Assembly: GCA_964529265.1 (NCBI GenBank)
Contig: CAZGVW010000056.1
Location: 1 to 35,066 of the forward strand
Direction of reading: 5' to 3'
Length of the DNA stretch: 35,066 bases
Source: CAZGVW01 sp964529265
GTDB lineage: Bacteria > Planctomycetota > Phycisphaerae > Phycisphaerales > UBA1924
Below, in pieces: positions 8,206-16,710 of this stretch. The notes under the pieces are model-generated. The model was not told the DNA's origin and made no database searches. It saw only the letters and a list, made by a program, of their open reading frames with translations. Both the position numbers and the translations under genes were made by a program. How positions within the stretch are numbered: position 1 is the stretch's first letter; every line of letters begins with the position of its first letter.

Positions 8206-8270
8206 AGTGGCGCGTCACTCTCCTCTTTGAGAGAGACGGAGCGGGCGGGAATGCGCGCCGCGGGCGCCTC

Positions 8271-9392
8271 TCAGGGGCATACGCCCCATGTCGCCAGCAC
8301 GCGCGCGAGGTCGGATGAGTTCACGATTCCGTCGCCGTTGAGATCCGCGGGGCACGCCGGATCGCCGCAGGTTTCGACGAAGAGGCTCCAGCGGACCAGG
8401 GCGCCGACGTCGAAACCCACGTCGTCCAGAATGGTGAGCATCCATTCACCGTTGGGGCTCTCACCCAGCACGGCCGAGAGGGCGCCCTGCGGACACAGCG
8501 GTGTCTCCAGGACATTGTTCACAAGCGCGTTGGACGTGACCGGCCCGGGGGCATTGAACTTGCCCGCATCGTCGCGCCACACCGTTCCGTTGAAGACGTT
8601 GTCGAGAACCCCACCGTTGTTGACGGAGAGCGGCACGATGATCCCCCGCGGCGAGATCAACTGGATGTTGAGGTCCCCGCACGCCGTGTGCGTGATGTGC
8701 GTGGTCACACGGATGTTGGTCAGGAGGCCCGGCAGGTTGGAAAGGGTGATGCTCGAGACGACGGGGACAAAGTCATTGATCGCGGCGTTCTCGATCCGCT
8801 CGGCGGTTCCGCTCGTGGCGATGGGCGGCGTGAAGCTGGTCAGCGCGAACACCAGTGTGGCCGAGTCCAGCGATCCGCTGTCGTCTTCCTGATCGTCGTG
8901 AACACTGACGGCCCACGCGCCGTTCGGGTTCTCGCCGATGAAGACTCCCATGGCCTCCTCCGGCACGAGCAGCGGACGTGTGACGAGATTGAAATAACCG
9001 CCCGACGGCACGGGGTCCGTGCCCCCCGGCACGTTCTGCAGAAGAGCCTGATCGTCCCACAGTGTGCCCCGGAATACGTCATCCGTGGACGAATCGCGGA
9101 ACGCGACCAGCGTTGCGGTCGTTCCGGAAGGCGAGATGAGGGTGATCTCGAGGTCCCCGGTCCACGTGTGCCGCAGCGACATGTGCAGATCGACATCCCA
9201 GATGCGCGACTCGGCGCCGGACACATTGATGAATGTGGTGAATGTTCCAATGTCAAAGGGGAACTCGCGGGGACCGTCCGTCGAGAACGACCGGATGATC
9301 GGCGAGCCGCAGCCCAGAGGCGGCGACGTCGCCGACGCATGATCCGCCGCCATGCACGCACACACCGCCGCGAAAGCAAGATTCGAGCGCAT
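8271..9392 (-). CDS. Secreted tandem P/Homo B-domain protein with half dockerin anchor (paralog)
   Basis: This is a 373-aa exported protein preceded by a strong GAGGAGG. Signal peptide 1-22. P-type domains lie at about 30-185 (RHTWTGDLEITLISPSGT; NPNGAWAVSVHDDQEDDSG) and 200-342 (THTACGDLNIQLISPRG; SPNGEWMLTILDDVGFDVG). The anchor at 347-373 is a single calcium-loop half-unit, CPADLNGDGIVNSSDLARVL, ending GVCP. Domain order, length and anchor match the neighbour at 6782-7885, so the two arose by tandem duplication and then diverged strongly. No protease or other catalytic domain is present. The role is unknown; calcium-stabilised surface binding is plausible. Confidence 0.88.
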   Translation of the reverse strand: MRSNLAFAAVCACMAADHASATSPPLGCGSPIIRSFSTDGPREFPFDIGTFTTFINVSGAESRIWDVDLHMSLRHTWTGDLEITLISPSGTTATLVAFRDSSTDDVFRGTLWDDQALLQNVPGGTDPVPSGGYFNLVTRPLLVPEEAMGVFIGENPNGAWAVSVHDDQEDDSGSLDSATLVFALTSFTPPIATSGTAERIENAAINDFVPVVSSITLSNLPGLLTNIRVTTHITHTACGDLNIQLISPRGIIVPLSVNNGGVLDNVFNGTVWRDDAGKFNAPGPVTSNALVNNVLETPLCPQGALSAVLGESPNGEWMLTILDDVGFDVGALVRWSLFVETCGDPACPADLNGDGIVNSSDLARVLATWGVCP

Positions 9393-9434
9393 GGAACGTC
9401 CTCCTCGCAGGCCGCCCCTCCACGACCTCGAATG

Positions 9435-9462
9435 ATCCTAACGACGCGGCCCGCGGCTCCAA
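9435..9462 (-). promoter_or_regulatory. Candidate promoter of the 373-aa P-domain gene
   Basis: Minus strand: TTGGAG (9457-9462), 16 bp, TAGGAT (9435-9440), about 40 bp before the ATG. The -35 match is weak. Confidence 0.25.
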
Positions 9463-9504
9463 GGCAAAAAGACCTTGTGACCAGAAATGAGCGCACAAAC
9501 CCGG

Positions 9505-10827
9505 TCACTGCGCCGAAAAAACTTCCCCGCGGCATTCCCCGAAGCCGATCCGGGCGACCCCCTCCCGCTCGCACCAGGCGCGCATGATCACCTCGTCGCC
9601 GTCGGCGAGGAACTTGCGCTCCTCGCCCGTGGGCAGGTGGACGGGGTTCTGCCCGCGCCAGGTGAGTTCGAGCAGGCAGCCCCGGGAGGATTCCTCAGGC
9701 CCTGAGACGGTTCCGCTGGCCAGCAGGTCCCCCGGGCGCATGTTGCAGCCGGTGGATGTGTGGTGCGCCAGCATCTGGGCGATGGTCCAGTGCATGTGCC
9801 GGAACGACCCGCGGCTGAGGGCGTGCGGGGGCATGCCGCGGTCGCGCATCTGCTTCGAACGCAGGGAGACCTCGGCGGTGATATCGAGCCCCATGTCGCC
9901 CGCGGGCTTCAGGTAGTCGAGCATCGGGGGGTCATCGGGTCCGCGAGGCGGGCCCGGGATGCGGAAGGGCGCGAGCGCATCGAGTGAAACGATCCACGGA
10001 CTGATCGTGGTGGCGAAATTCTTGGCGTTGAAGGGGCCGAGCGGCTGGTATTCCCACTTCTGCACGTCGCGGGCGGACCAATCGTTGACGAGCACCATGC
10101 CGAAGATGTGCCCGGGCGCTGCGCTCACAGGAATGCGCGTCCCCAGCGGGTTGCCGGGGCCGATGAAGAAGCCCATTTCGAGTTCGTAATCGAGCAGGCG
10201 CGTGGGCGCGAAGCGCGGCTGGTCTTCATCGTCGCCCTTGATCTGCCCATGCGGCCGACGGATCGGCGTTCCGCTCACGACGATCGAACTGGCGCGGCCG
10301 TGATAGCCGACCGGGAGGTGGCGGTAGTTGGGAAGCAGCGGGTTCTCCGGGCGGAACATCGAGCCGACGTTCGTGGCGTGATGGATCGAGGCGTAGAAGT
10401 CGGTGTAATCGCCGATTTCGACGGGGAGCAGCGTTTCGATCTCGTGAAGCGGCGCAACTGCGCGCGAGCGGAGTTCGGAGTCGTCGCGGAGCGTGGGCGT
10501 ATCGTGCCGGAGCAGGTTGCTCACGCGCTGCCTCGCCGCAGCCCACGCCGCGGGACCAAGCGCAAGGAAGGCGTTCAGCGAAGGGCGATCGAAGACATCG
10601 TGCCCCTCCACGGTGGCGCCCGCGAAGAGGCCCGCGGCGTGGCACTCGGCGAGATCGAGCGCCTGATCGCCGATCGCCACGCCGACGCGCGGGGGCTCTT
10701 CCGACCCGCGCCGGCGGAACACGCCGAAAGGCAGGTTCTGAATGGGAAAATCGCCCGCCGGGTCGTTGGCCGATTCGAGCCACGACCGCAGAGCGGGGTC
10801 ATTCGTCGGAAAGCGTGTTTCGCTCAT
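9505..10827 (-). CDS. fahA: Fumarylacetoacetase
   Basis: This 440-aa cytosolic enzyme hydrolyses 4-fumarylacetoacetate to fumarate and acetoacetate, the last step of tyrosine/homogentisate breakdown. The N-terminal domain covers about 1-120, followed by the catalytic FAH fold. Metal ligands aligned to the mammalian enzyme are Asp143 (DYTDFYAS), Glu215 and Glu217 (DYELEMGF) and Asp249 (LVNDWSARD). The catalytic His is His150 in HHATNVG. SGTVSGPEE near the C-terminus is also conserved. The length is normal. Its ATG overlaps the TGA of the upstream gene (ATGA), so it is translationally coupled to it. Other homogentisate-pathway genes (hmgA, hppD) are not in the window. Confidence 0.96.
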   Translation of the reverse strand: MSETRFPTNDPALRSWLESANDPAGDFPIQNLPFGVFRRRGSEEPPRVGVAIGDQALDLAECHAAGLFAGATVEGHDVFDRPSLNAFLALGPAAWAAARQRVSNLLRHDTPTLRDDSELRSRAVAPLHEIETLLPVEIGDYTDFYASIHHATNVGSMFRPENPLLPNYRHLPVGYHGRASSIVVSGTPIRRPHGQIKGDDEDQPRFAPTRLLDYELEMGFFIGPGNPLGTRIPVSAAPGHIFGMVLVNDWSARDVQKWEYQPLGPFNAKNFATTISPWIVSLDALAPFRIPGPPRGPDDPPMLDYLKPAGDMGLDITAEVSLRSKQMRDRGMPPHALSRGSFRHMHWTIAQMLAHHTSTGCNMRPGDLLASGTVSGPEESSRGCLLELTWRGQNPVHLPTGEERKFLADGDEVIMRAWCEREGVARIGFGECRGEVFSAQ

Positions 10828-11834
10828 TGTGCGCTGTGCATCCCTGCCGCCGCGGCCCCGCCTGCGCCTTCCCGGAGCGGCGGCAGCAGGCCGAGGCTCA
10901 GCAGATCATCCATGGGCTCCGTGAAGGAGCACGAGCCGAAGGAGAGCGCGAACCGCTCTCTGGATTTCGCCAGTTGCTCGGTCGAAACGCGAAGATCGCG
11001 CCACGCGGCGCTGTTGTCATCGAACGAAAACGCCGCCGAGGATCGCTCATCCAGCAGCGCTTCGAGGCGCGCGCGGTCGATGCGCCCTGCAAACGCGAGC
11101 GCCGCGCCGAGAAACACATTCAGGAAGCCGTGCATCACCGCGCTCGGGCTGTCCGGCGCATAGGTGAGCCGGTGCTCGGCACGGATCGGATGATGCAGCC
11201 CGGCCGTCGCCTTGAAGGGAACGCCGGCCTGCGCGCAGGCGGAGATGAACCCCGCCACCTCCGCGCACGACGGAATGGCCGCCGCCGTCACGCCGCCGGT
11301 GCGAATCTTCGCCGCGGCTTCGCCACCGACCAGGGCGGCCACAAGCCCGCGCACATCGTCCTTCGCCGGGATCTCAAAGAACGGATCGAGCCACTCCGGC
11401 ATGGCATCGAGCACCGCATCGATGCGCGAGGTGGACTCCGCCTTGACCTCGACCGCATCCACGAGGGCCGCCCCCACGGAGGGGTCGCCGTGTCGATCGT
11501 TGAATGCCGCGATGCGCTCGAGATCGGCCTCGACGTCGTCGCACACGAGAGCGCTGATTCGCCAGGGCTCGGCGTCGGCCGCCGTGGGCAGGACACCACC
11601 CTCCGCGGCTGCGCGATCGAACTCCTCCAGCCGCGACGCCGGGATGATCAGGCGCGAAAGAGCCCATGCGTCGTCCCGGCGCAGATACGCGGCATAGTTG
11701 CGAACGGTCTCCGCCATGCCGAGCGAGGCAGGCGGAAAGAGACCCGCGTAGTCGATGACATCCGCCAGCAGCGCTCGCAGGGCGCTCCCGCGCTTCGATC
11801 CGGCGCTCACATCGCTCAAGGTCTGCCGCTCCAT
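10824..11834 (-). CDS. Conserved protein of unknown function, coupled to fahA
   Basis: This is a 336-aa protein with no signal peptide, so probably cytosolic. The strongest motifs are DYAGLFPPASLGM near the N-terminus (28-40), AKIRTGGVTAAAIPSCAEVA, and GVPFKATAGLHHPIR in the C-terminal half, where a Lys followed by Thr-Ala-Gly and a His-His-Pro looks like an active-site loop. The alternation of hydrophobic strands and helices, with a late K-x-(T/S)-G-like strand, suggests a TIM-barrel aldolase-type enzyme, but that is inference. I recall similar uncharacterised proteins in other bacteria but cannot name a family. GGGAG eleven bases before the ATG gives the start. Its stop overlaps the fahA start, so a role beside fumarylacetoacetate metabolism is likely. 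Confidence 0.8.
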   Translation of the reverse strand: MERQTLSDVSAGSKRGSALRALLADVIDYAGLFPPASLGMAETVRNYAAYLRRDDAWALSRLIIPASRLEEFDRAAAEGGVLPTAADAEPWRISALVCDDVEADLERIAAFNDRHGDPSVGAALVDAVEVKAESTSRIDAVLDAMPEWLDPFFEIPAKDDVRGLVAALVGGEAAAKIRTGGVTAAAIPSCAEVAGFISACAQAGVPFKATAGLHHPIRAEHRLTYAPDSPSAVMHGFLNVFLGAALAFAGRIDRARLEALLDERSSAAFSFDDNSAAWRDLRVSTEQLAKSRERFALSFGSCSFTEPMDDLLSLGLLPPLREGAGGAAAAGMHSAQ

Positions 11835-11919
11835 TACTTCGCGCGCTCCCGCAGCCCCGCAGCGATTGAGAAGATGAATCCCTTCGAGGCACGCATCGAG
11901 ACTGAGGATATCACGGCGG

Positions 11920-13029
11920 TCACACGGCCGCGGCGGCCTTCGCGAAGAGATCCGCGAAGCGGCGCTCCGTGCGGTTCTTCCACGCGCCGCGGTGCCAGGC
12001 GTCGCTGGCCAGGAGCGGGAAGAGCGCCGAGTATTCGCCGAAGACCATCTGCTCGTGCACGATGTCCACCTTGCCCCACGAGCACGCCTCGCGCAGCGTG
12101 GAGCCGGAGAGGGCGCCGTCGCGCGAATCGGCCACCGTGAACTGCACGGCGTACTTGTGCATGCCGATGTCGCCCCGGGCCTTGCCGCCGCGGCGCTCGT
12201 GGAGCAGTTCGGCCGCGACCACGATGTCCTGCGCGAAGTTCTTCGGCACGCCGCCGCCCATCATGAGCAGCCCAGTGTCCTGGCAGGCGAGCTTGATCTC
12301 GGTGATTTCGCGGAAATCCGCCCCGGAATCGAAGGCGATCATCGGCCCGCCGCTCTCGCGCCGCTCCGTCTGGTGCAGCACGATGCCGAAGCCCGCGGAG
12401 CAGTCGGAGAACGCCGGCGCAAAGATCGGCACGCGCTTGCGGTGGCACGCCAGGACGATCGATTCCGCCTTCGGGCGGCGCTGCGCCAGGTAGGCGCCCA
12501 TTTCGTCGATGAGTTCGCGGCTGGAATAGGCGCCGGCGCCCTTGCTGTCCGCCACGTGGTCGAAGATCTGTTTCGTCGCCTCGTCGCAGGCCCGCAGCTG
12601 CTCCTCGTCGATGTACGTGTCGTAGATGCGGTCGATCATCAGGTCGCGCAGCGTGGGGTCGTCCACCGGCGGCGCTTCGGGCGAGCCCGGCGCGATGTAG
12701 TGCCGGTAGCCCAGCCCTTCGAAGAAGTCCTGATCGACGATGTTGGCGCCCGTCGAGACGATCGCATCCACCATGTTGTGCTCGATGAGCGTCATCACCG
12801 CGCGCTTGAGGCCCGCCGAGACCATCGAGCCGGCCATGCACAGGATGACGGCGCACGGCGCATCGGCGAGCATGCGGTTGTAGATGTCCGCGGCGTGGGC
12901 CAGCGTGCGGCTGGTGTACGCCATGTCCCTGTAGGCGTCGATGATCGGGCGCGCATCGAACTTCGTGATGTCGATGTGCTCAACGGGGCGGGAGAGCAGC
13001 TGCTCCCGGGTCCACTTCTGCTTGGGCAT
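11920..13029 (-). CDS. Deoxyhypusine synthase-like enzyme (probable polyamine synthase)
   Basis: This is a 369-aa NAD-dependent enzyme of the deoxyhypusine synthase fold. Recognisable parts are LCMAGSMVSAGLK (63-75), STGANIVDQDFFEGLG (92-107), MGGGVPKNF (257-265) and the active-site Lys320 in EACSWGKVDIV, which in the eukaryotic enzyme forms the imine with the aminobutyl group. Bacteria lack eIF5A, so bacterial members do not make hypusine; characterised ones form homospermidine-type polyamines from putrescine or spermidine. The upstream neighbour on the same strand is arginine decarboxylase, which fits a polyamine role. AGGAGG seven bases before MPKQKW selects this start over an in-frame extension of 21 codons. 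The exact product is not decidable here. Confidence 0.9.
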   Translation of the reverse strand: MPKQKWTREQLLSRPVEHIDITKFDARPIIDAYRDMAYTSRTLAHAADIYNRMLADAPCAVILCMAGSMVSAGLKRAVMTLIEHNMVDAIVSTGANIVDQDFFEGLGYRHYIAPGSPEAPPVDDPTLRDLMIDRIYDTYIDEEQLRACDEATKQIFDHVADSKGAGAYSSRELIDEMGAYLAQRRPKAESIVLACHRKRVPIFAPAFSDCSAGFGIVLHQTERRESGGPMIAFDSGADFREITEIKLACQDTGLLMMGGGVPKNFAQDIVVAAELLHERRGGKARGDIGMHKYAVQFTVADSRDGALSGSTLREACSWGKVDIVHEQMVFGEYSALFPLLASDAWHRGAWKNRTERRFADLFAKAAAAV

Positions 13030-13173
13030 GGTCTCGCCTCCTGGCGAATGGTGTCGCGGACGCGTCCCCCCCACGCCGCGGCGCTGTGGCACGCCCGGCG
13101 GGGGTGGCGCCGGGATCGACAGTGTAGGGACTCAACCGCCGCGAGTCCGCCGGTGCAGGGCGCACCCGCGGCG

Positions 13174-15147
13174 TCACTCCAGGTACGTGTAGCCGTCCAG
13201 CCCGTCGTTGTAAAACCGAAGCAGCGACTGGGATTCCGGCAGCGTCAGCGACTTGGCGCGGACGGCCTGCTCGATCTCGGCCCGCATGGCCCGCCGCAGT
13301 TCGTTGTGGTCGATCTGCACGTAGGACAGCGCCTCAGCCACGCTGTCGCCGCGGATCACCTCGCCGATGACGACCTCGCCTTCCTCGTCCAGCTGCACGT
13401 GCACGGCGTGCGTATCGCCGAGCAGGTTGTGCAGATCGCCCAGGATCTCCTGGTAGGCGCCGACGAGGAAGACGCCGAGGTAGTACGGCTCATCGTTCTT
13501 GAAGGGGTGGAGTTCGAGGGTGCGCTTCACGTCGCGCTTGTCCACGAAGCGATCGACCTTGCCGTCGGAATCGCAGGTGATGTCCGCAAGGATGGCGCGG
13601 CGCGACGGCTCCTCCTCCAGTCGGTGGATGGGCACGATGGGGAACAACTGGTCGATCGCCCACGAATCGGGCATCGACTGGAACAGCGAGAAGTTGCAGA
13701 AGTAGATCTCGCTCAGCACCTCGGGCAGTTCGGTGAACTCATCCGGCATCTCGGCGCCCTTGCCGGCGATGCGGGCCGAGCGCTCCAGGATCTGCCGCCC
13801 GATGGCCCAGAAGAGCCGCTCGCCCATCGCGCGCATCGGCAGGCTCACGTAGCCGAGGCTGAAGAGGCTCATGATCTCGTCGCGGGCCTGCGTGGCGTCG
13901 TGATACGCCTCGAGCAGATTGCGATCGTTGATGTTCTGGTACGTCTCGTGCAGGTCGATGATCGGCTGGGGCACCTCGGCCTCGGCGGTCATCGCCGTCT
14001 CCAGTTCATCCGGCGCCGGCGCGCCGTCGAAGCGCGAAACGCCCAGCACGTCGAACACGAGCACGCTGGAGAACGCCACCATCGCCCGCCCGCACTCGGT
14101 GATGATCGTGGGGTGCGGCGCGCCCGCGTCGTCGCACACCGCCTTGACGCGGTGCACCACGTCCGCCGCGTACTCGTTCACCGTGTAGTTCATCGAACTG
14201 TCGAACGCCGACTGCGAGCCGTCGTAATCGATGGCCAGGCCGCCGCCCACGTCGATCATCGTCATGCCCGCGCCCAGCCGGCGCAGTTCGGTGTAGATGT
14301 GCGCCAGTTCGTTGATGGCGTTCTTCAGATGGCGGATGTCGCACACCTGGCTGCCGATGTGGCAATGCACCATCTTCAGGCAGTCGGCCATGCCGCGCTT
14401 CTTCAGTTCGTCGAGAGCCTGCAGCACCTCCGAGATGAAGAGCCCGAACTTGGAGCGCACGCCCGCGCTCTGCTCCCACCGCCCCGCGCCCCGCGCCGAG
14501 AGTTTCACGCGCACGCCGATCTGCGGCCGCACGCCGTATCGCTCCGCGTGCTTGATGATCAGCTCCAACTCGCTGTACTTCTCGACGACCGGGATGATGT
14601 TCCGCCCCAGTTTCGTCGCGAGGATCACCGTCTCGATGTATTCATCGTCCTTGAAGCCGTTGCACACGATCGGCATGCCGGGCTTGCCCGCCGTCACGCC
14701 GAGCACGGCCAGCAACTCGGGCTTGGAGCCCGCCTCGAGGCCGAAGCCGAGCCCCGCGCCGAAATCGCGGATCTCCTCCACCACGTGCTTCTGCTGGTTC
14801 ACCTTGATCGGATACACGCAGTTGTAGCCGCCCGTGTATCCATTCTCCTCAATCGCCTTCATGAACGCGCCGTGGATCTCGCGCAGGCGATGGGCGAGGA
14901 TGTCGGAGAAGCGCAGCAGCACGGGCGTTGTGAGATCCCGCTCCTTCAGCCCCTGCACCAGTTCGAAGAGATCGATCGCGCGGGCCGGGTCGCGCTCCGG
15001 CATCACAATGAGCCGCCCCTCCGGGCTCACGCCGAAGAAGCCCTTGCCCCAGTCCGGCAGGCCGTACAGCGCCGAGGAGTCTTCCACGGTCCATCGGCCG
15101 TGAAGGAACGCGCTCTTGGATGCGGGCTGGCGGGCGAGTGTCGCCAT
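13174..15147 (-). CDS. speA: Biosynthetic arginine decarboxylase
   Basis: This 657-aa PLP enzyme of fold type III converts arginine to agmatine, the first step of one polyamine route. The PLP lysine is Lys115 in VYPIKVNQQ. MIDVGGGLAIDYDG is the phosphate-binding glycine loop, HCHIGSQ is conserved, and ITECGRAM (about 345) and the late CDSDGKVDRF segment are typical of SpeA. The length matches the family (630-660). AGGAG upstream of ATG supports the start. The next gene downstream is the deoxyhypusine-synthase-like enzyme (144-bp gap), so the two probably form a polyamine unit; no agmatinase or agmatine deiminase is in the window. Confidence 0.96.
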   Translation of the reverse strand: MATLARQPASKSAFLHGRWTVEDSSALYGLPDWGKGFFGVSPEGRLIVMPERDPARAIDLFELVQGLKERDLTTPVLLRFSDILAHRLREIHGAFMKAIEENGYTGGYNCVYPIKVNQQKHVVEEIRDFGAGLGFGLEAGSKPELLAVLGVTAGKPGMPIVCNGFKDDEYIETVILATKLGRNIIPVVEKYSELELIIKHAERYGVRPQIGVRVKLSARGAGRWEQSAGVRSKFGLFISEVLQALDELKKRGMADCLKMVHCHIGSQVCDIRHLKNAINELAHIYTELRRLGAGMTMIDVGGGLAIDYDGSQSAFDSSMNYTVNEYAADVVHRVKAVCDDAGAPHPTIITECGRAMVAFSSVLVFDVLGVSRFDGAPAPDELETAMTAEAEVPQPIIDLHETYQNINDRNLLEAYHDATQARDEIMSLFSLGYVSLPMRAMGERLFWAIGRQILERSARIAGKGAEMPDEFTELPEVLSEIYFCNFSLFQSMPDSWAIDQLFPIVPIHRLEEEPSRRAILADITCDSDGKVDRFVDKRDVKRTLELHPFKNDEPYYLGVFLVGAYQEILGDLHNLLGDTHAVHVQLDEEGEVVIGEVIRGDSVAEALSYVQIDHNELRRAMRAEIEQAVRAKSLTLPESQSLLRFYNDGLDGYTYLE

Positions 15148-15314
15148 CGAGGGTTGCTCCTGCGCCGCGGCGCTGGATCAATGGACCAAAAAACGCTTTC
15201 ACGACAGAGAACGGCGATCCTGAACAGCCGCGGCGCCCGTCGCGCCGCGCCTCGGGATCGTGAAGCATCGTTCACACCGGCCGACCGCCGGCGGGACCCT
15301 CGGCGACGGTCCGT

Positions 15315-15342
15315 ACGATATCCGCATTCAACGCTCCGACAA
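15315..15342 (-). promoter_or_regulatory. Candidate speA promoter
   Basis: Minus strand: TTGTCG (15337-15342), 16 bp, TATCGT (15315-15320). It implies a leader of about 160 nt before the speA ATG. On the plus strand a TACACT at 15363-15368 could be the -10 of the divergent membrane-protein gene. Confidence 0.3.
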
Positions 15343-15411
15343 GCGCCGCTCCCCTCGACGCCTACACTTCTCCCGAGCCCGGTGCTTCCGCCGCACAGCA
15401 GAGGAGAAGCC

Positions 15412-15783
15412 ATGAGCGTCGCCCCCCGATCTCCCGAAGCGCCGAAACCGGCGAACGTGGCCACCACACCGGCGTCCGTGAACCCCGACTACTCCGCAGC
15501 CATTGAGCCCAGCGAGTCCACCCTCCCCGAGGGCGCCGGACCCTCGCCCTCGGTGACGCGCCAGAGCCGCAAAGTCAGATTGGGCGTGCTCATCTTCTTC
15601 GCCTTGGGCGTCCTGGTGGTCGTGCCGATCATCTTCGGGGTCCGAGCACTGTGGCTGGGGATTGTGTTCTCCATCGTCATGCTGGCTGTGGGGGTGTGGC
15701 CCATGCTCGCCGCCGCTCGCCTTCGGGGCGTGGACAAGGACGACCTTCAGGCCCAGCGGGCGGGCGGAGACGGGGTTGCCTAG
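15412..15783 (+). CDS. Small membrane protein, two transmembrane helices
   Basis: This is a 123-aa protein I do not recognise. Residues 1-55 are Pro/Ser/Glu-rich and likely disordered in the cytosol. Two hydrophobic helices follow: about 57-78 (GVLIFFALGVLVVVPIIF) and about 81-103 (LWLGIVFSIVMLAVGVWPML). The tail is short and charged (RLRGVDKDDLQAQR). A GAGGAG just before the ATG marks a well-translated start. It is divergent from speA and convergent with the glycosylase gene. The function is unknown. Confidence 0.8.
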   Translation: MSVAPRSPEAPKPANVATTPASVNPDYSAAIEPSESTLPEGAGPSPSVTRQSRKVRLGVLIFFALGVLVVVPIIFGVRALWLGIVFSIVMLAVGVWPMLAAARLRGVDKDDLQAQRAGGDGVA

Positions 15784-15794
15784 CGGGCGCCCTT

Positions 15795-16706
15795 CTACGT
15801 CTCTTCCCTTCCGGCCCCGGGCCACGTCCATGCGGGACCTCGAAGGGCCTCATGCCGCGTCCAGAGCTCGAACCAGTAGCTCCGGAATCGGTGCCTCCCG
15901 AACGTCTCGTAGTGCGCCGCCAGCCGCCGCTCGATCTGCCGCGGCGAGCCTTCCATCCCCAGCGCCTCCCTCCCGTGCTTCACCGCCTCGGTGTCCAGGG
16001 CCAGGCGGCTGTACCTGCCGAGCAGCTGCATGATGTTCGCCGCGGCATATGGACCCACCCCCGGCAGAGAAAGAAGGCGCTTGTAGACCTCCTCGTCGCT
16101 CCGATCGGGCGCCTCGAACCACTCCTGGGTGACTTCGCCCCGGGCGAACATCCGGCCGAGTTCGACGAGACGGACATCGCGGTAGCCCACGCCGCATCGC
16201 CCCCGGAGCGACGCGGGCCGCCGTTTCGCCAGTTGCTCCGGGCGCGGGAACGCAGGGTTGATCACCGCGCACAGCCGCTCGTTCATGCGCGTCGTGCCGC
16301 CCCACGTCACGTTGCAGCTCGTGATCGTCTTGACCACGTCCTCGAAGAGCGTGGGGCTCCGGAAGATCCGCCCGCGCCCTGACGTGCGCCAGCGCGGATC
16401 GACCTTGTGAAACTCCTGCACCGAGTCGTCGTCGAATCGCAGCATCCGGCCGAGGAGGCGCGAGGCCTCGCCCCGCTCGCGGCGGGAAAGGGCGCGGTCC
16501 GCCACGACGCGGATCTCAGCGCCGGGCCGGTCGTCCGGCTGGGCGAGCGCCAGCGTCGCGACGCCCTCGGGAAGGTCGAGGCGCCGGGCGAATGTCATCC
16601 GCCGCGGCGACCAGGCATTCGGCGCGAGCAGGAAGTACCCGTAAGAGCACACGTCGCGCTTCAGCAGGTAGTCGTCGGGAGGGCGCAGTGTGAAGCGGGA
16701 GCCCAT
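15795..16706 (-). CDS. HhH-GPD DNA glycosylase (AlkA/OGG-like, probably monofunctional)
   Basis: This 303-aa base-excision-repair enzyme has an N-terminal beta domain (about 1-110), then the segment LFEDVVKTITSCNVTW (120-135) typical of the OGG/AlkA superfamily, and the helix-hairpin-helix LLSLPGVGPYAAANIMQLLG (211-230) with the catalytic Asp238 in LALDTEA. The lyase lysine found after the Gly-Val-Gly-Thr turn in OGG1 is replaced (GVGPYAA), so it should only remove bases and not cut the strand. The damaged base is not predictable. Its ATG lies four bases after the stop of the glutamine amidotransferase gene, so the two are cotranscribed. Confidence 0.87.
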   Translation of the reverse strand: MGSRFTLRPPDDYLLKRDVCSYGYFLLAPNAWSPRRMTFARRLDLPEGVATLALAQPDDRPGAEIRVVADRALSRRERGEASRLLGRMLRFDDDSVQEFHKVDPRWRTSGRGRIFRSPTLFEDVVKTITSCNVTWGGTTRMNERLCAVINPAFPRPEQLAKRRPASLRGRCGVGYRDVRLVELGRMFARGEVTQEWFEAPDRSDEEVYKRLLSLPGVGPYAAANIMQLLGRYSRLALDTEAVKHGREALGMEGSPRQIERRLAAHYETFGRHRFRSYWFELWTRHEALRGPAWTWPGAGREET

Positions 16707-16710
16707 GGCC

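Larger units (their letters stand above)
7886..8270. other. 385-bp gene-free spacer between the two tandem P-domain genes
   Basis: It holds the promoter and leader of the 6782-7885 gene and the 3' region of the 8271-9392 gene. Visible elements are a terminator-like hairpin (8015-8053), an 8-bp hairpin (8173-8205), a smaller one (GAGTG/CACTC, 8205-8220) and a direct repeat GAGAATCG at 7937-7944 and 7947-7954. No credible gene is present. Confidence 0.6.

Noticed and set aside
11992..15783. 1263-codon open frame on the plus strand
   Set aside because: It lies antisense to speA and the deoxyhypusine-synthase-like gene, both clear homologues; the Arg/His/Val-rich translation is typical of a high-GC shadow frame.
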